From Plasmodium malariae (Eukaryota > Apicomplexa > Aconoidasida > Haemosporida > Plasmodiidae): DNA of 64,000 bases. The DNA is taken from contig NW_021638297.1 of NCBI RefSeq assembly GCF_900090045.1, positions 84,498 through 148,497 of the forward strand, given 5' to 3'. A program made the translations under genes and the position numbers. Below, in pieces: positions 26,707-39,050 of the stretch. Positions within the stretch are counted from its first letter, which is position 1, and each line of letters opens with the position of its first letter. The notes below the pieces were generated by a model. That model saw nothing but the letters and a program-made list of their open reading frames with translations, did no database searches and was not told where the DNA came from.

Positions 26707-27691
26707 ATGGAAAAAAAAATGATGATACTTTTACATATTAAAATTTATGCGTTTATACTTTTATCCTGGACATACCATTCTGAAAATGACATAGTATGAA
26801 AATATTATTTGAAAATATTTTGGTTATTACCATTTTTAGTGTTTTATTTTTGTCAATAAGCTTTTTTAGCATAAAATATTTCATTTATTAAATAACAAAT
26901 GTTTACTTTGTTTTTTTTAGAGTATATTTAAGATGTCAGAGTTTGATAACTACCAGATTGAAAAAAAAATAGATACAAGCACATATAGGATACTAGCAAA
27001 ATATAAACAAGATAAGGATTCATGTGATGTATATTTACAAGAATATATACCAAAATATGAATCAAACAAAAAAAGGTACATATCTAACAATGAAGAAAAA
27101 ACCCCAGAAACAAAAAAGCAGTCCAATGGAAGCGCATCAGTGAATGAAGGAGGTCATAAGCAACATGTGAAAAATAAATCATTTATGTTTGAAACAGAAG
27201 CATATTCTCGTATAGAAAGAAAAATATTCAAAGAATTAGATTACTTAGATTTTCTTCAAAACAACAGAACTATTACTAATAAGTTTTTCAGAAAAATAAT
27301 ATTTAAAAAATACAAACTACGAATTTGTTTACCTTTATTCTTATTCTTTTTTTTATCATTCTCAATAATATTAGATTTTTCTTGTGGTTATGGAATTATT
27401 CGGGGGTTGTTAGAAATATTAAATACAACACTAGAAATAGGATGGTCAAAACCCTTACGTGCTTTCTTGCGGAACCTAAATTTAGACTTTTTGTGGTATA
27501 ATGATACGGTTAATGTTATGAAAAGTGGAAATTGAACTCCTATGGATTGGACTTTTATAACTAAACCTTTTCTAAATTATGTAATTTATTGTATACCTCT
27601 CCTAGTACTGGGTATCACCATTATATTAGGAATTTTTTACTACCATAAAAAAGTAAAAAAATATCAAGAAATTAAGTTCAGGAAAAGGTAA
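26707..27691 (+). pseudogene. fam-l/fam-m exported protein, type A, with one in-frame TGA
   Basis: Exon 1 is 26707-26793 (29 codons, signal-like IKIYAFILLSWTYHSENDI, donor GTATGA). Exon 2 starts at 26921, phase 0. The export motif is RILAK with Arg at residue 52: the usual RxL, but Lys where the canonical motif has Glu, Gln or Asp. The type A core follows (SFMFETEAYSRIERKIFKEL, DYLDFLQNN, KKYKLRICLPLFLFFFLSFS). TGA at 27533-27535 ends the protein after 233 residues. The frame then stays open for 51 codons through the second hydrophobic segment (YCIPLLVLGITIILGIF) and the basic family tail YYHKKVKKYQEIKFRKR, to TAA at 27689-27691. The full frame of 285 codons matches intact type A genes (286 and 291). 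A single recent nonsense mutation is the simplest reading; the shortened product may still be made with one membrane segment. Confidence 0.85.
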
Positions 27692-30600
27692 AATATATAA
27701 TAAGTAGTTTGTTCGTTTGTGTAATCGTCAATATGAACTAATGTCTATAATATCCTTACTACTATGCTTAATAAGCATTCCCATAATATCTGATATTTTA
27801 TGATTGCCCCCACATAAGTATGGTCTTTTTAGGGTACAACATTAAAAGAATATGTTCTTAATTTTTTTGTTAATTTAAAAGTTTCCATTTTTTTAAATAT
27901 GTATTTTATGCAGTTGTTGCAGAATTATTAAAATATACATAATGAATTGGTATATATATATATATATATATGAGTATATCAATAGATTTTTATGAAAAAT
28001 ATGTTTCTATATTATAATTCATATATAATAAGACAATTTATATAATTGTCTTTAAATAGGGTGTTAATCCATGTTTGAATTATAAAATATTTTACTTTCT
28101 AATTTTCAATATTCCAGAGTAAAACTATTATTTATTGACTAAATAAAAAATATTTGTCTTTACTTTTTGGATGAAAATGAATGTATCTTGTTATATGCTT
28201 AAAGAAATGTGGTGGAAATATTTTGCTGTATTCATACATATAGTTTTATGTTTTTCTTTTTACTCTTAAGAAAACATGATATTTATTTCCTAAGGTTTTA
28301 TAATAAATGTATTATAAAATATATTTATTGTAAAAAATATTTTAATATATGTTTGCTAATTGTATATGCTTAGAATAATGTAGACATCAAAAATATAAAA
28401 AAACAAAAAATATCATATTAAAATATAAATAATCTATAATAGTTTACTATTGTAAAATTAATTATATGCATTTAAAGAGTTAAAAACATATATTTCATTA
28501 TTATAATGATTTACTATATCATTAATTAATTCTTTCAAAACTGTTTTTATATATATTATATTAAAAATTTATTTATAAATATATTAAGTATTTTTTATAT
28601 ATCCTATGTCGCTGAATGATTAAAATAGTGAACTGAATTTAATTCGTTGGTATTAGTTAATACATCGCAATTTAGTCTTCTTATTAAGGCTTTTTCATGA
28701 TAGTAAATTTAGAAAAATACCCTGTATGAGGGGAAAAATAAAAATTTTCATTAAATAGAATGAAAATATATATAATATCATTGTAAAGACATGTAATTAT
28801 TTGTAAATAAATAATTACATATTCGTGCTCTTTACGCTCTTTCCATAAATATATGATGTAAATTGTTAAAATAATTTTAAATGTATATAATAATAATGTT
28901 TATATTAATTAATAATATATTCAAAAAATAATGACAATTTTTAAACAAAATAAATGATAAGGAATATTTTGTTTTAATATATAACTTGTAAATGCGTAAT
29001 ATTTCAATATTTGTTATATATTCTTAAATAAGGTATAATCCAAAATTTAATCTATTTTTTTTACCATTTAGTTAAAAAATTTACAGAATATGTTTCTGCT
29101 ATCAACCATTTTCGAGTAAATTTAATGTATAAATTTCACATATTAAATTTGATTTTTCATATTTTCTAATCAAACTCATAATATAACTTTAATATATGTT
29201 TTAGTTACAATAATAGAATAAATTTAAAAATATATGGTTTAATCTCTTAAATAACGCATAAATAAACCATTTCTTATAAATGCATACTTATATATTAAAG
29301 ATCATAATAACATCATATATAGAAAATTCTGTATAAGGGAGAAAATATTTCTAATTATTGTTTAAATGAAAAACATATATATTTATATATATATTATTAA
29401 CATTAAATGTTATTTTATTTGAATAGAATATCTTTTTCTATGAATATAATATAAGCATATATATGGCATAAATTATTGTGATAATATATTTTTTTACTTT
29501 TACATTTACAACTATATTAAAAAAAATAATTAATTAAATTAGAATCGATTCTATTTTATATGGTAATTTTTTAATTAATAGCAATGTAAAAACTGAGAAT
29601 ATTGATACTTATTTACTTAAAAATTTGAGAAGAAATATCGAAATGAATTTTATTAGAGTTGTTTCATTTTTTTTATGTCACACAATAACCTATATATTTA
29701 TTGTTATATTGTTCATAATAATTTGGAATATACATGAATTTAAAATTTTTTTAGATTATATATTATAATAAAAATGATTTATGAATTTATAAAAACTGTT
29801 TAATATATTTTACGAGGTTTATACAAATATTCTATCAAATAATATTATCAGAATTATAATTATATACTAGACTTCGAAGGTTATTACAGAAGCCCATGTA
29901 AATATAAGATACTATGGAAAAATCAAAGAACAATTTGTATATTTCTATATTTTTATATAATTATTTTAATTGAATATAGGATGATAATTATACAAAAGGA
30001 ACATTACACATAAGAAGTCACATTTGTTGTAATTATTTATACGTTACCGAGGAATTCATAGAATATATATTTCAAAGAACACTATAATTAAAATATTTTA
30101 ATTTATTGTAATTATAAATGAAGTGGTCTAATATTATTTTTGATTATGATTTTTATGGTTACTTTTGTGTCAACAGATATTGATATATAAAAATTATATT
30201 TTTATATCATATGAAAACAAAGTTACAGATATTTATTATTTTTAGTTGCACTGACTTTTAAACAGGATTACTATAGTAACGCACAATCATTTTATATTCG
30301 TCTAAGACGTTTTTCAAATTTAGATAATATTATAGTTTAAAAAAACGTGACATTTCGAAATAAAGTACTACGTTAATTTACGCAAAGCGTATAAAGTATA
30401 TTAATTAAAAAACAGCTGTAAACGATATTTAAAAAGAACCTTTTTAATTACTAATTATAGAGAATTACAATACACAAAAATTAGTATAGGAGAACAAATA
30501 TATAAATAAATAAATAAAATAAAAATCTGTGAACAAATTACATATGTATTATTAGAATATTATATAAGAATTCAATTCATATATTATGAATTTTTAAAAA

Positions 30601-31089
30601 TATTCCTTCTTTTTATTTTTACATTTTAATATAGACAGACATATAAGTTTCTGAACTGTCATATATAACTATATGAAAAAAACAACATATAATACACTCT
30701 TTTAATAAAATATTTTTCTATAAAATGACATAATATTTGAATATATAGCATTGCTTTAATGTTATAATAAGTTTTCTTTTTTTTTAATATAACGATAAAT
30801 TGAAAACTATGCATATAATACAAGGTATAAACATAAAACAATTTTCACTTTTTTTCTTTTATGTATTTTAGAATAAAAATTTAGTAACGATTGATTTTTT
30901 CTTGTTCTTTTTAGCTTATTTCCTATATGTACTATATACTTCGATGTATATATTTTAATTTCTGTTTGATTTTACTATATACATATTGTTTCATTTTGGA
31001 GTCTCTTCAGTTTATATATAAAGTTTTATCATTTTTTTTTCATTTTTTTTGAACTTTTTTCTAGTATATACATGTATGAATGAGGATAT
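27692..31089. other. Spacer after type A gene
   Basis: About 3.4 kb of AT-rich DNA. The first 400 bp contain 3' flank similarity to other type A genes (for example near 27841-27900). No supported reading frame was seen; the minus-strand 60-codon frame at 30659-30841 is low-complexity and unsupported. Confidence 0.5.
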
Positions 31090-32025
31090 AATATAAAATG
31101 TACATGTATATATATCCCTAAAATTTTCTTCACTTTAAATTTTCATTTCTCCGTAAAGCTCACTTTATTCCCACTTTTTGTCTTACTTTCTTTTTTTGAA
31201 GTTAGTATTTAAAAATTTAAAATATAGAAATAATATATTATTAAATTGTAATAATATTTCCTTGTGTATAAATTTTTAAAAATATGATAAATTATAAATT
31301 TATCTTTACAATTGTAAAAAAGTCAATGTATGGTAAGTACAAGATAGAACTGTTATAATAATTGTATTAATGTATGTAATACTAATTGGTATACTTATTT
31401 TATTTTTTTCACTTGATGTATTGCTTTTAATTATAGGCTTAAATATTATTGAAATGTAAATGAATAAATTATAATAATTATAAAATATGAGAATTGAGGG
31501 AATTATCGCTGTGTACATGAATTATACGCTTTTTTTTTATAGGTTAACTGTATCTTTATCAAGATAAATTAATCATCCTGAAAGAAGGTTATGTTAAAAA
31601 AGGAGGAATAAAAAAGGAGATAAAGATTATATGATAAGGTCATGGAAAAGTGGCTCAAGTAAAAAAAAAAAAGTGAAATATAATAAAATATGGTTAATAA
31701 TGATACAGAATGTATATGTATAGTTGGATATTTTAAGATAATTTTTTTTTCCGTTTTTTTTTAAGTTCAAACAGAAATTACAATGATGTTTTTCTAAAAA
31801 GGAAAATGGATATACACACAAGTGTTTTATGAAAAAGAGACAGAAATAAAATGGATGTGTATCTTTTTAAAACATTTTCCTATATTATTTTTTGTTTCCT
31901 TAGCATGAATGAAAGGGTGAAAAATAGAAAAATTAAGCAATTAATTATATAATTTGTTGGGAATTAGAGATATAAAAGTTGATAACTATTGTTTTCAAAA
32001 AATTTATATATGTCATCTATTCTGA

Positions 32026-32120
32026 TATGCCATGTATATATATATTGGCGATGAACATACATGTATGTAAATGCGCATGGGCGCGTGCCTATATATAAAT
32101 ATGTATACTTACATAATGTA
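32026..32120. repeat. Alternating purine/pyrimidine tract, copy 1
   Basis: Long runs of TA, TG, CA and CG steps, including GCGCATGGGCGCGTGCC at about 32073-32089, which is very GC-rich for this window. An equivalent tract lies in the duplicated segment at 45543-45634. Confidence 0.6.
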
Positions 32121-33014
32121 ATGTATCCATTTATATATTTTAATACCTGTATATTTCTACATTTCAAAATACGTATCTTTTTTTTTTAAACGTGAAAAAT
32201 ATATTTTGAATTATTTATCTATATTTATAATACGGTTGATAGAGGCGTATTTTCTTGCATAAACAGAAGGTACACAATAATAATAATAACTAATAAAACA
32301 AGTGAAATATATTTTTTACAACTTCATTTATCTATTTTGTCTTATGAAATCATTATGGCAGTTCCTTTTGATGGGTGAGCTTCATATATATATATATATA
32401 TATGTAGATTTTTTTTTATGTTGTACCGTACATATGTGAAACGAACTAAGGAACCCATAAGAAGAATACATTTATAAAGACACCAATGCATGTTAAAATC
32501 ATTTAAAATAAAATATATCAAATATGGTATTTATCGTCATTAAGTAATTTTAAGTATATAAATAAATGAAAAATTATGGGTTACCAATTACGTTCATGTT
32601 GTGTACTCTTAGAGAATATCATTATTCATAGATGTACACTTACGTATGCATATAGCATGTATATATACATATATATTTTTTTTCATGTACTAGATTTTCT
32701 TGCGCGTGTTAGAGTGTTTATATTTAAAAGTTATAACAGGAAGCACGTAAATAAATAAATGTATATATATATATACAAATGTTGTGTCCTGAAAATTTAT
32801 TAACTTTTTAAGTTTCTGACTACTTTCTGATGTTCCCCCGTTTTAGTTATTTGCATGTAATTCTAAGTTTATGTGAATAGGAAAGAATAAAAGATATGAT
32901 AAAATTCTTATGAACGAAAAGGAGAATATCACCAATGCATGAAGTTTATTGAAAGAGATGCTCTCTTAATGTTGTTAATAATTAAAAATATTAAGAACAA
33001 AAATATACATTAAT

Positions 33015-33030
33015 CCTCCTGTACAGGAGG
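33015..33030. repeat. 16-bp perfect palindrome CCTCCTGTACAGGAGG
   Basis: A perfectly self-complementary GC-rich 16-mer inside relic copy 1. The matching part of copy 2 (near 46525) reads CACCTGAACAG and is not palindromic, so the palindrome arose or was lost after duplication. Confidence 0.6.
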
Positions 33031-33250
33031 TTGTTTAAATTAATTCGTAAAAAATAATAATTCAAGTGTATCCCCATTTTATATCAAGTCCAAATTGTAA
33101 ACTTTTGAATACATTTATAGATGATTTTTTTAGAGGGTTTTTTATATTGTACATTTATTGTAGGAACTGGGAAATATGAAACAAGAATGTAAAAAATGCA
33201 AACGTATAAATACAAATGTAAAAGTTAATTTAGTCTAAATCGAAGTAGCA

Positions 33251-35959
33251 ACCTTTATATATGAATATATGTATAATTATTCTGACGTGGAATTACTCGT
33301 AGATACCCATGTTTATAATATTCTACACCAAAAAATAAGCACATTAGGAAATGTATATATGTATTAATGCAGACTGTACACAAACAATTCTGGCATGTAA
33401 TTATGTATATAAATAATTAATTCATTTACAAAATAGAGCAGAATAGAGAAAATTTTACTATTATTTTTGTTAATTTTTTTTTTTTTTTTTTTTGTTTCAT
33501 ATTTATTTTTTATATTAATGTATTTTTAACAAGCACTTTTTTGAAATAAAAATTATAATGAGAAATAAATATTACAAAACTAAATACAAAATATTTTTAT
33601 TATATATTCATATTTTTTCTATGATTTAATTAGGATATATTCATATGTACTAATATAATTTTACTTATTAGAATGAAATATTAATATCTCCTTAAGAATA
33701 TAATAATTTATAAAATAATTGAATTAAATGAGTGACTTATATCCAGATTTATATCTTATTATTTATATTATATTATATATCACGTTAATTATTTTTAATA
33801 AATATTACTTATATATCTATAATAGATGGGTAATATAAATATTTGTTATCGACATTATGTAGCTAATATATATTTGAACCAAAGTTAGCCTAATATTGAA
33901 ATGCATAATACAGAAATTACTTATTTTCTTCTTTCTGAAACTACATGTATATAGTTAAAATGAGTAAAATATATATAATGAAATTAAGTTATTCATAATA
34001 TAATATTTAAGTAAATTTTAAGGATAAATTTTATTTGTACTTATGACATCATTATATATAGATGATTACTTATACACTAGTTATTCAATGAATTTTTTCT
34101 TTATGTCTTTACTAGAGAATTAGTGGAAACTTATATACATGGAAAAATATAATTAATTTATATTAATGACTAAGATTTTTTTCAAACACTACACTTTTAA
34201 AAACATAAATCTATTGCAATAGTAATTTGATATATATATATATATAGTTCATACATGTTCAATAATTATTTTACTAATTTTATAAGCTATTATATGTTAT
34301 AATTAAAATATTACTCTCTATTATGTATATAAGGATTACTTACATAAGGATAGGTTATATAAATTTTTGTGATATTTATATATGAGTATTTTAGTATGAA
34401 TAATTATAATATTTCCAAAAATGCTTTCCCGTAATTTCAAAAATAAAACTTAAATTATGATTTCTATTCAATTTGTTAAGCATGAGGTACGTACATTTGA
34501 AAATGTATTACATATCCAAGAAAAATATTAAGAATTACATTTATTAGCATAAATACAGCTAAAACTGAGCATCTTGAATTTAATATTTGTAAATAAATAC
34601 AAAAGAAATATTGATCTTTTTGTTAATGAAAATTGTAGTAAGAACATTAATTTTTTTTTTCATTATAAATATATAAAGTTATGATATTTTACGAAAAAAT
34701 ATTTTTTATGCATTTGATATATATACATACGTAAGGATTTTGTCCTAGGATTATGATTAAAGGAAGGATATTATAAAATTGCGTTAGTAAAGTTTTAAAT
34801 TCAAGGAGATATATTAGTAGAATATTATTAATTTTTGTATTACAGAGTTTTACTAATGAAAGAAAGATTAAATACATATATTACATACTTGACACAATTG
34901 CTTAATTGTACTACATAGGAATCACTTAACAATTTAGTATAAAATAATTCACTAATCAAAAAATATGTATTTTTATTCGTAATTGAATTAAACTAATAAA
35001 TATTTAGCTTAAGAACTTTTTGATGCTCTTATATTTTATAAAATAATTTATGTATATCGTCACTTTTTTTTCTTTAATCTAATTTCATCTAAATACACAT
35101 AAATATAAATATATATATATATGTAAATAAAATAAAGAAAAATATATATGTAAAATTAAAAATCTTTAATTTGAAAATTATAGTATAAAATAAATATAAT
35201 TAAAATTTATACTGTAATAATAAAGGTTGAATCTTTAATTAGTCTTAAAATATATATTTTATCATATATTATTTATTATGTTTATTATTTTAAAATATGT
35301 TATAAAACAAACAAGAATACATATTTTCGCCTAGTAACCGATGGCAGTAATACTAATAACACAGAACGATATGTCATATGTTGATATTTTCATCTATTAT
35401 TACTATTATTATAATAATTAATACATTTCATGAAATAATAAAAAAATTTCAAAAACATAACTTATATAAAATAAAAGTTATTAATTTGTAACTTTTATGA
35501 AATAGTAATTATTCTATTACTATAAGGACGAATTAATTATCTATGTTATATATTATCTATAATCTATATAAACTCTCTCTATATAAATATTTAGAAATCA
35601 TTTTTTATTTTAAAAAGTTTTAATAATAAAGTTATTTAATTATTACACTATATTACATAATTATTTTATTTTTTATTTTTTATTTTTGAATATTTTTCAA
35701 TGAACTAAGATTATTTTATTATTGAATAAATTATTTACATTAAAATAAAATTATGTAAATAATTTATTATATGTTCTAAAAACTTTTTTTGTCCTTGTAA
35801 TAAAATGTATTACACTTAATATATTTTATTAGGTATTTACAAAGGACTATCAAATTTAATTTATAAAAACTAATAATGCATTTTATGATTAAAAATATAT
35901 TATATTAATATTGTTAATTTTTACTTACTTTATATATTAGAATATTATAGACCTTTATT
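33251..35959. other. Spacer before type B gene
   Basis: About 2.7 kb of AT-rich DNA including a long T run near 33474-33494. The 62-codon minus-strand frame at 34689-34877 is low-complexity and unsupported. The upstream element of the next gene is at 35536-35570. No gene seen. Confidence 0.5.
35536..35570 (+). promoter_or_regulatory. Conserved upstream element, type B version
   Basis: ATTATCTATGTTATATATTA followed by TCTATAATCTATATA lies about 424 bp before the ATG at 35960, the same relative position as the type A element. Similarity is looser. Confidence 0.4.
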
Positions 35960-36845
35960 ATGGAACATAAAATTAAGTTATTCTTATTTATTAAAATATA
36001 TGCTTTCATAGGTTTAACTTGGATATGTGATCTTAGCAATAACGTAATAAGAAAATAATATATAAGGAAATATTTATTTTAAATATTCTCACTATATTAT
36101 TTTTATTAATACTGTTCTATAACATGAATTATTTATTATTAAAATTAAAAATACATTAATTTTTTAGGGAAAGTTTAACAAATATTTCTTTGACAACTAC
36201 AATAATGATAGAAAATTAGGTATAAGAAAATATCGATTATTAGCAAAATATAAACTAGATAAGGATTCAAATATTTCGCTTTTAAAAGGGGATTCAATAA
36301 ATAATGAAAGGTGCAAAAAAAATTATGTATCTAGTAGTGAAAAATGGGCCAACGAAAATAACAAAAAAATTAATAGAAATTTATTAAATAAGGCGCAATA
36401 TTATACAGAAGTTGTGGATTATGATAGTGGAATGTTCGATGGAAAACATTTCCATTTTGAAAAAAAATGGATCAAAAAAAAAGATTATGAAAATTTTGTT
36501 GAAAAAAAAAGGAGAATTGGTGATATAGCTTTAAAAAAAATAAAATTGAGAAGTTACAGTTTTGGAGTTGCTCAATTTTTTATTTTTTTCTTATTAGGTG
36601 TGGGATTATCAATATTACCAACATTCCCATTTTGGAGTAGTATGAAGAATAATATTGAAAGTATCCCATTATTTGGTGAATTGTATAAATATATGGAAAA
36701 GTTGGGGAAAAATGAACAATTTTATATATATCTAGCATTATTTAGCGTAATTATTATTACGTTATCAGTTATGCTTATTATTGGATTATACAAGATCTTA
36801 AGAAATAATGAAAAATATAATAAAATTAAATTAATGACGGAGTAA
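35960..36845 (+). CDS. fam-l/fam-m exported protein, type B (two exons, intact)
   Basis: Predicted 253 residues. Exon 1 is 35960-36043 (28 codons, MEHKIKLFLF then IKIYAFIGLTWICDLSNN; donor GTAATA). Exon 2 is 36168-36845, phase 0, after TTTTTTAG. The export-motif region is RLLAK (Arg at residue 51), an RxL with Lys in the fifth place. KYKLDKDSN follows, then a Lys/Asn-rich middle, then the type B signature NLLNKAQYYTEV, MFDGKHFHFEKKWIKKKDY and KIKLRSYSFGV. Two hydrophobic segments (FFIFFLLGVGLSILP and YLALFSVIIITLSVMLIIGLY) flank a short loop, and the protein ends in ILRNNEKYNKIKLMTE. By family knowledge these are P. malariae-specific, signal-bearing proteins expected to be exported or surface-located; published modelling relates them to the RH5 fold. 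No stop or frameshift was seen. Confidence 0.9.
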
Positions 36846-39050
36846 AAGGTATAATTAGAAATATATATTTTTCTGTAAAGAATTCCTCTATGTGACGAAA
36901 TAATTTTAATAATTTCCATTGTACTATAACTTAACTTGTGCACGTGAACTTATTAATATATGATAATTGAAATATATGTTTTACTTTTATTTGTTTATTT
37001 GAATGTCTTATTGTTTTGGAACTTGTATTTTAATTATATGTTGCATCATAGATAAATATTACGTTATAATATATATATTTGTATATTTAAATATATTTCT
37101 TTGGATACATAGTTTTATGCTTCAAAATGAAATATAATTGTACAATTCAAACAATTTTGTGGATGTATTATAATATATATTTGTACTAAATTGTTATTCT
37201 TTTTATTTCATGTATTATTGTGGTCTGATTTTATTATTTATTCAGGTTTTTAAAAAAATTTATTAACTATTTTTAATTAAAAATAGATGTCCCTTCACTT
37301 ATATTCTACATAAGGAAATGAGTGTTTATTGGTACATTGGAAAAAAAAAAAAAAGAAAATATATATATATTAATAGAAAAAGACTTAATATTTATTATAC
37401 AAAATTCAGTTTTTCAGAAATATTCAGCAAAACATATTTATTTTAAGAATCATTCAAAGTGCTAGTTTTTTTAGCATTGTGAAAAACTTACGCTATAAAT
37501 GTATATCAACACAGTCTTTTAATAATAAATTATTTATAAATGCTTAATAACTTGAGGATCTTAAATATTTAAATTAAATGAAGACATAAAACAATTTATA
37601 ATTTTATTATTGTTATTAATATTGCAATTAATTCAGTTTTGCTAAAATAGCTTAAATATATATTATACTGAAAATTAATTTATAAATGAGCTATCTCTTT
37701 AATTTATCTTTTTGTATCATTAATATATTAAATTAATGAATTAATTATATTCAGATATTTGTAGATCATTTTATGAAATACTTTTTTTTTTTTTTTTTTA
37801 ATATTATTTATTTATCCGTCGTATAACATCTCATTGGTATAATTAAAATTTTTTTTATTTAATTAATACAAATTTTGAATTAACTACAATTACCATTTAT
37901 TATTTCTTAGAAACAATTTTATAACTAATGAATAAATATATTATCAATAAAAAAAAAATTATAGGTATTTTGTTCTCGTATAAGACAGAATTTTTATTTT
38001 TAGCAAAAAAGGTATGTTGAAAATGCCTTTTCTACAATTACATTGGTTAAGTAATTATATTACTGCAATATATATCTTTTTGATTATAAGGATAAATTAA
38101 GAATTACTTTAATTCATTAATAATATGCACTTTAATCATATCAATAATTATATTTTTTGTTTTTATCTTAATTCAATAAACCCTTTATTATGCATAATTA
38201 TTGATGGTAATTAAAAAAAAGAAATTATCCTTGTAATTGTATACTATAAATTATAATAGTTCATGCTGCTCATTTTTAGTAATTATTTTCATTTTATTAA
38301 AAACTCTAGTAATCTTTAATTTTATATGTTCACGCTTTTATTTTAGTATTTTTTATTATTTACATATGATTCTTTGAAAATTTTTTATAAGTTTACTATT
38401 TATTTATAAAGATACATAATAATCATTATTTTTCTCCTTTTAAATGTACGTATGTATGAAATATCAACTATCATATACTTTCTCATAGAATAATTATTAA
38501 TATAATATTATTTATGGTTTGTCTAATATATTTTGTCGTGTATTAATATTTCTTTTTCATTAACAATGTAGATAATTATACTTATATAAAGATTGACATA
38601 TGTTATATGAAAGTGCATAAAATATGATTAATACATTTCTATTTAAAAAATATAAATTAAACTTTTATTGTAAATTAATTAATTTATATTAACACATAGT
38701 TTCAGAACAAATTCTAATTTACTTTTTTAGTACATTTGTTATTCTCTAAGGTATGGTTACATTATAAAAGGAAAAATGTATATTATCTATTCTATATTAG
38801 TATCTTCTATTTAAATATAAAATGTTAAAGAATAAAAAAATGTGTATTTTTACACACTATTAAGTATAAAAATAAAATTCTCCAGAGCTTTTAACATAAT
38901 ATAGGAGCTTTTGTATAATTTTGCTCTTTATAGTATATTTTATATAATAAACCTCTTCTAAATAAAAATCTAATCAAAAATTATTAAGTTCATTATTTAT
39001 TCTTATAATTAATAAAGAATTTTAAAAAAAGATAAAAATATCATAATTTA
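36846..39050. other. Spacer after type B gene
   Basis: About 2.2 kb of AT-rich DNA. Its first 450 bp resemble other 3' flanks (TATATTTGTATATTTAAATA near 37070; a TTTTTAAAAAAATTTATTAAC-like block near 37245). Long A and T runs occur near 37341 and 37783. No gene seen. Confidence 0.5.

Larger units (their letters stand above)
31370..33190 (+). pseudogene. Unidentified multi-exon gene relic, copy 1
   Basis: This is the more decayed of two paralogous relics. It starts with a hydrophobic, signal-like ATG frame (MYVILIGILILFFSLDVLLL, ending near 31465). Exon-like pieces follow: LYLYQDKLIILKEGYVKKGG after a T-run and AGG near 31540; NRNYNDVFLKRKMDIHTSVL near 31770; QCMKFIERDALL near 32935; and a hydrophobic stretch near 33100-33160 corresponding to the membrane segment of copy 2. 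Stops occur between and within pieces. I do not recognise the family. The order (signal segment, several short soluble exons, membrane segment, basic tail) suggests a secreted or surface membrane protein. Exon limits are approximate. Confidence 0.5.
31090..33250 (+). repeat. Diverged segmental duplication, copy 1 (with 44565-46850)
   Basis: Block by block, this segment matches 44565-46850 in the same order. Shared landmarks are a T-rich leader with CATTTCTCC-like sequence, a hydrophobic exon ending in ATAGGCTTA, an exon starting after a T-run and AGG with CTTTATCAAGA, an NYxDxF-like segment, an alternating purine/pyrimidine tract, a block with CAATGCATGAAGTT, and a final membrane-segment region. 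Short indels and substitutions are plentiful, so the duplication is old. Confidence 0.65.

Noticed and set aside
27533..27535. In-frame TGA read as selenocysteine
   Set aside because: The family has no redox role, other members show no conserved Cys at this place, and no hairpin element was seen in the 3' flank. A nonsense mutation is simpler.
31306..32167. Minus-strand frames of 64-70 codons in relic copy 1, one of which resembles the minus-strand frame at 45506-45694
   Set aside because: The resemblance is explained by the segmental duplication. The plus strand shows signal-like and exon-like structure and splice sites in the same places.
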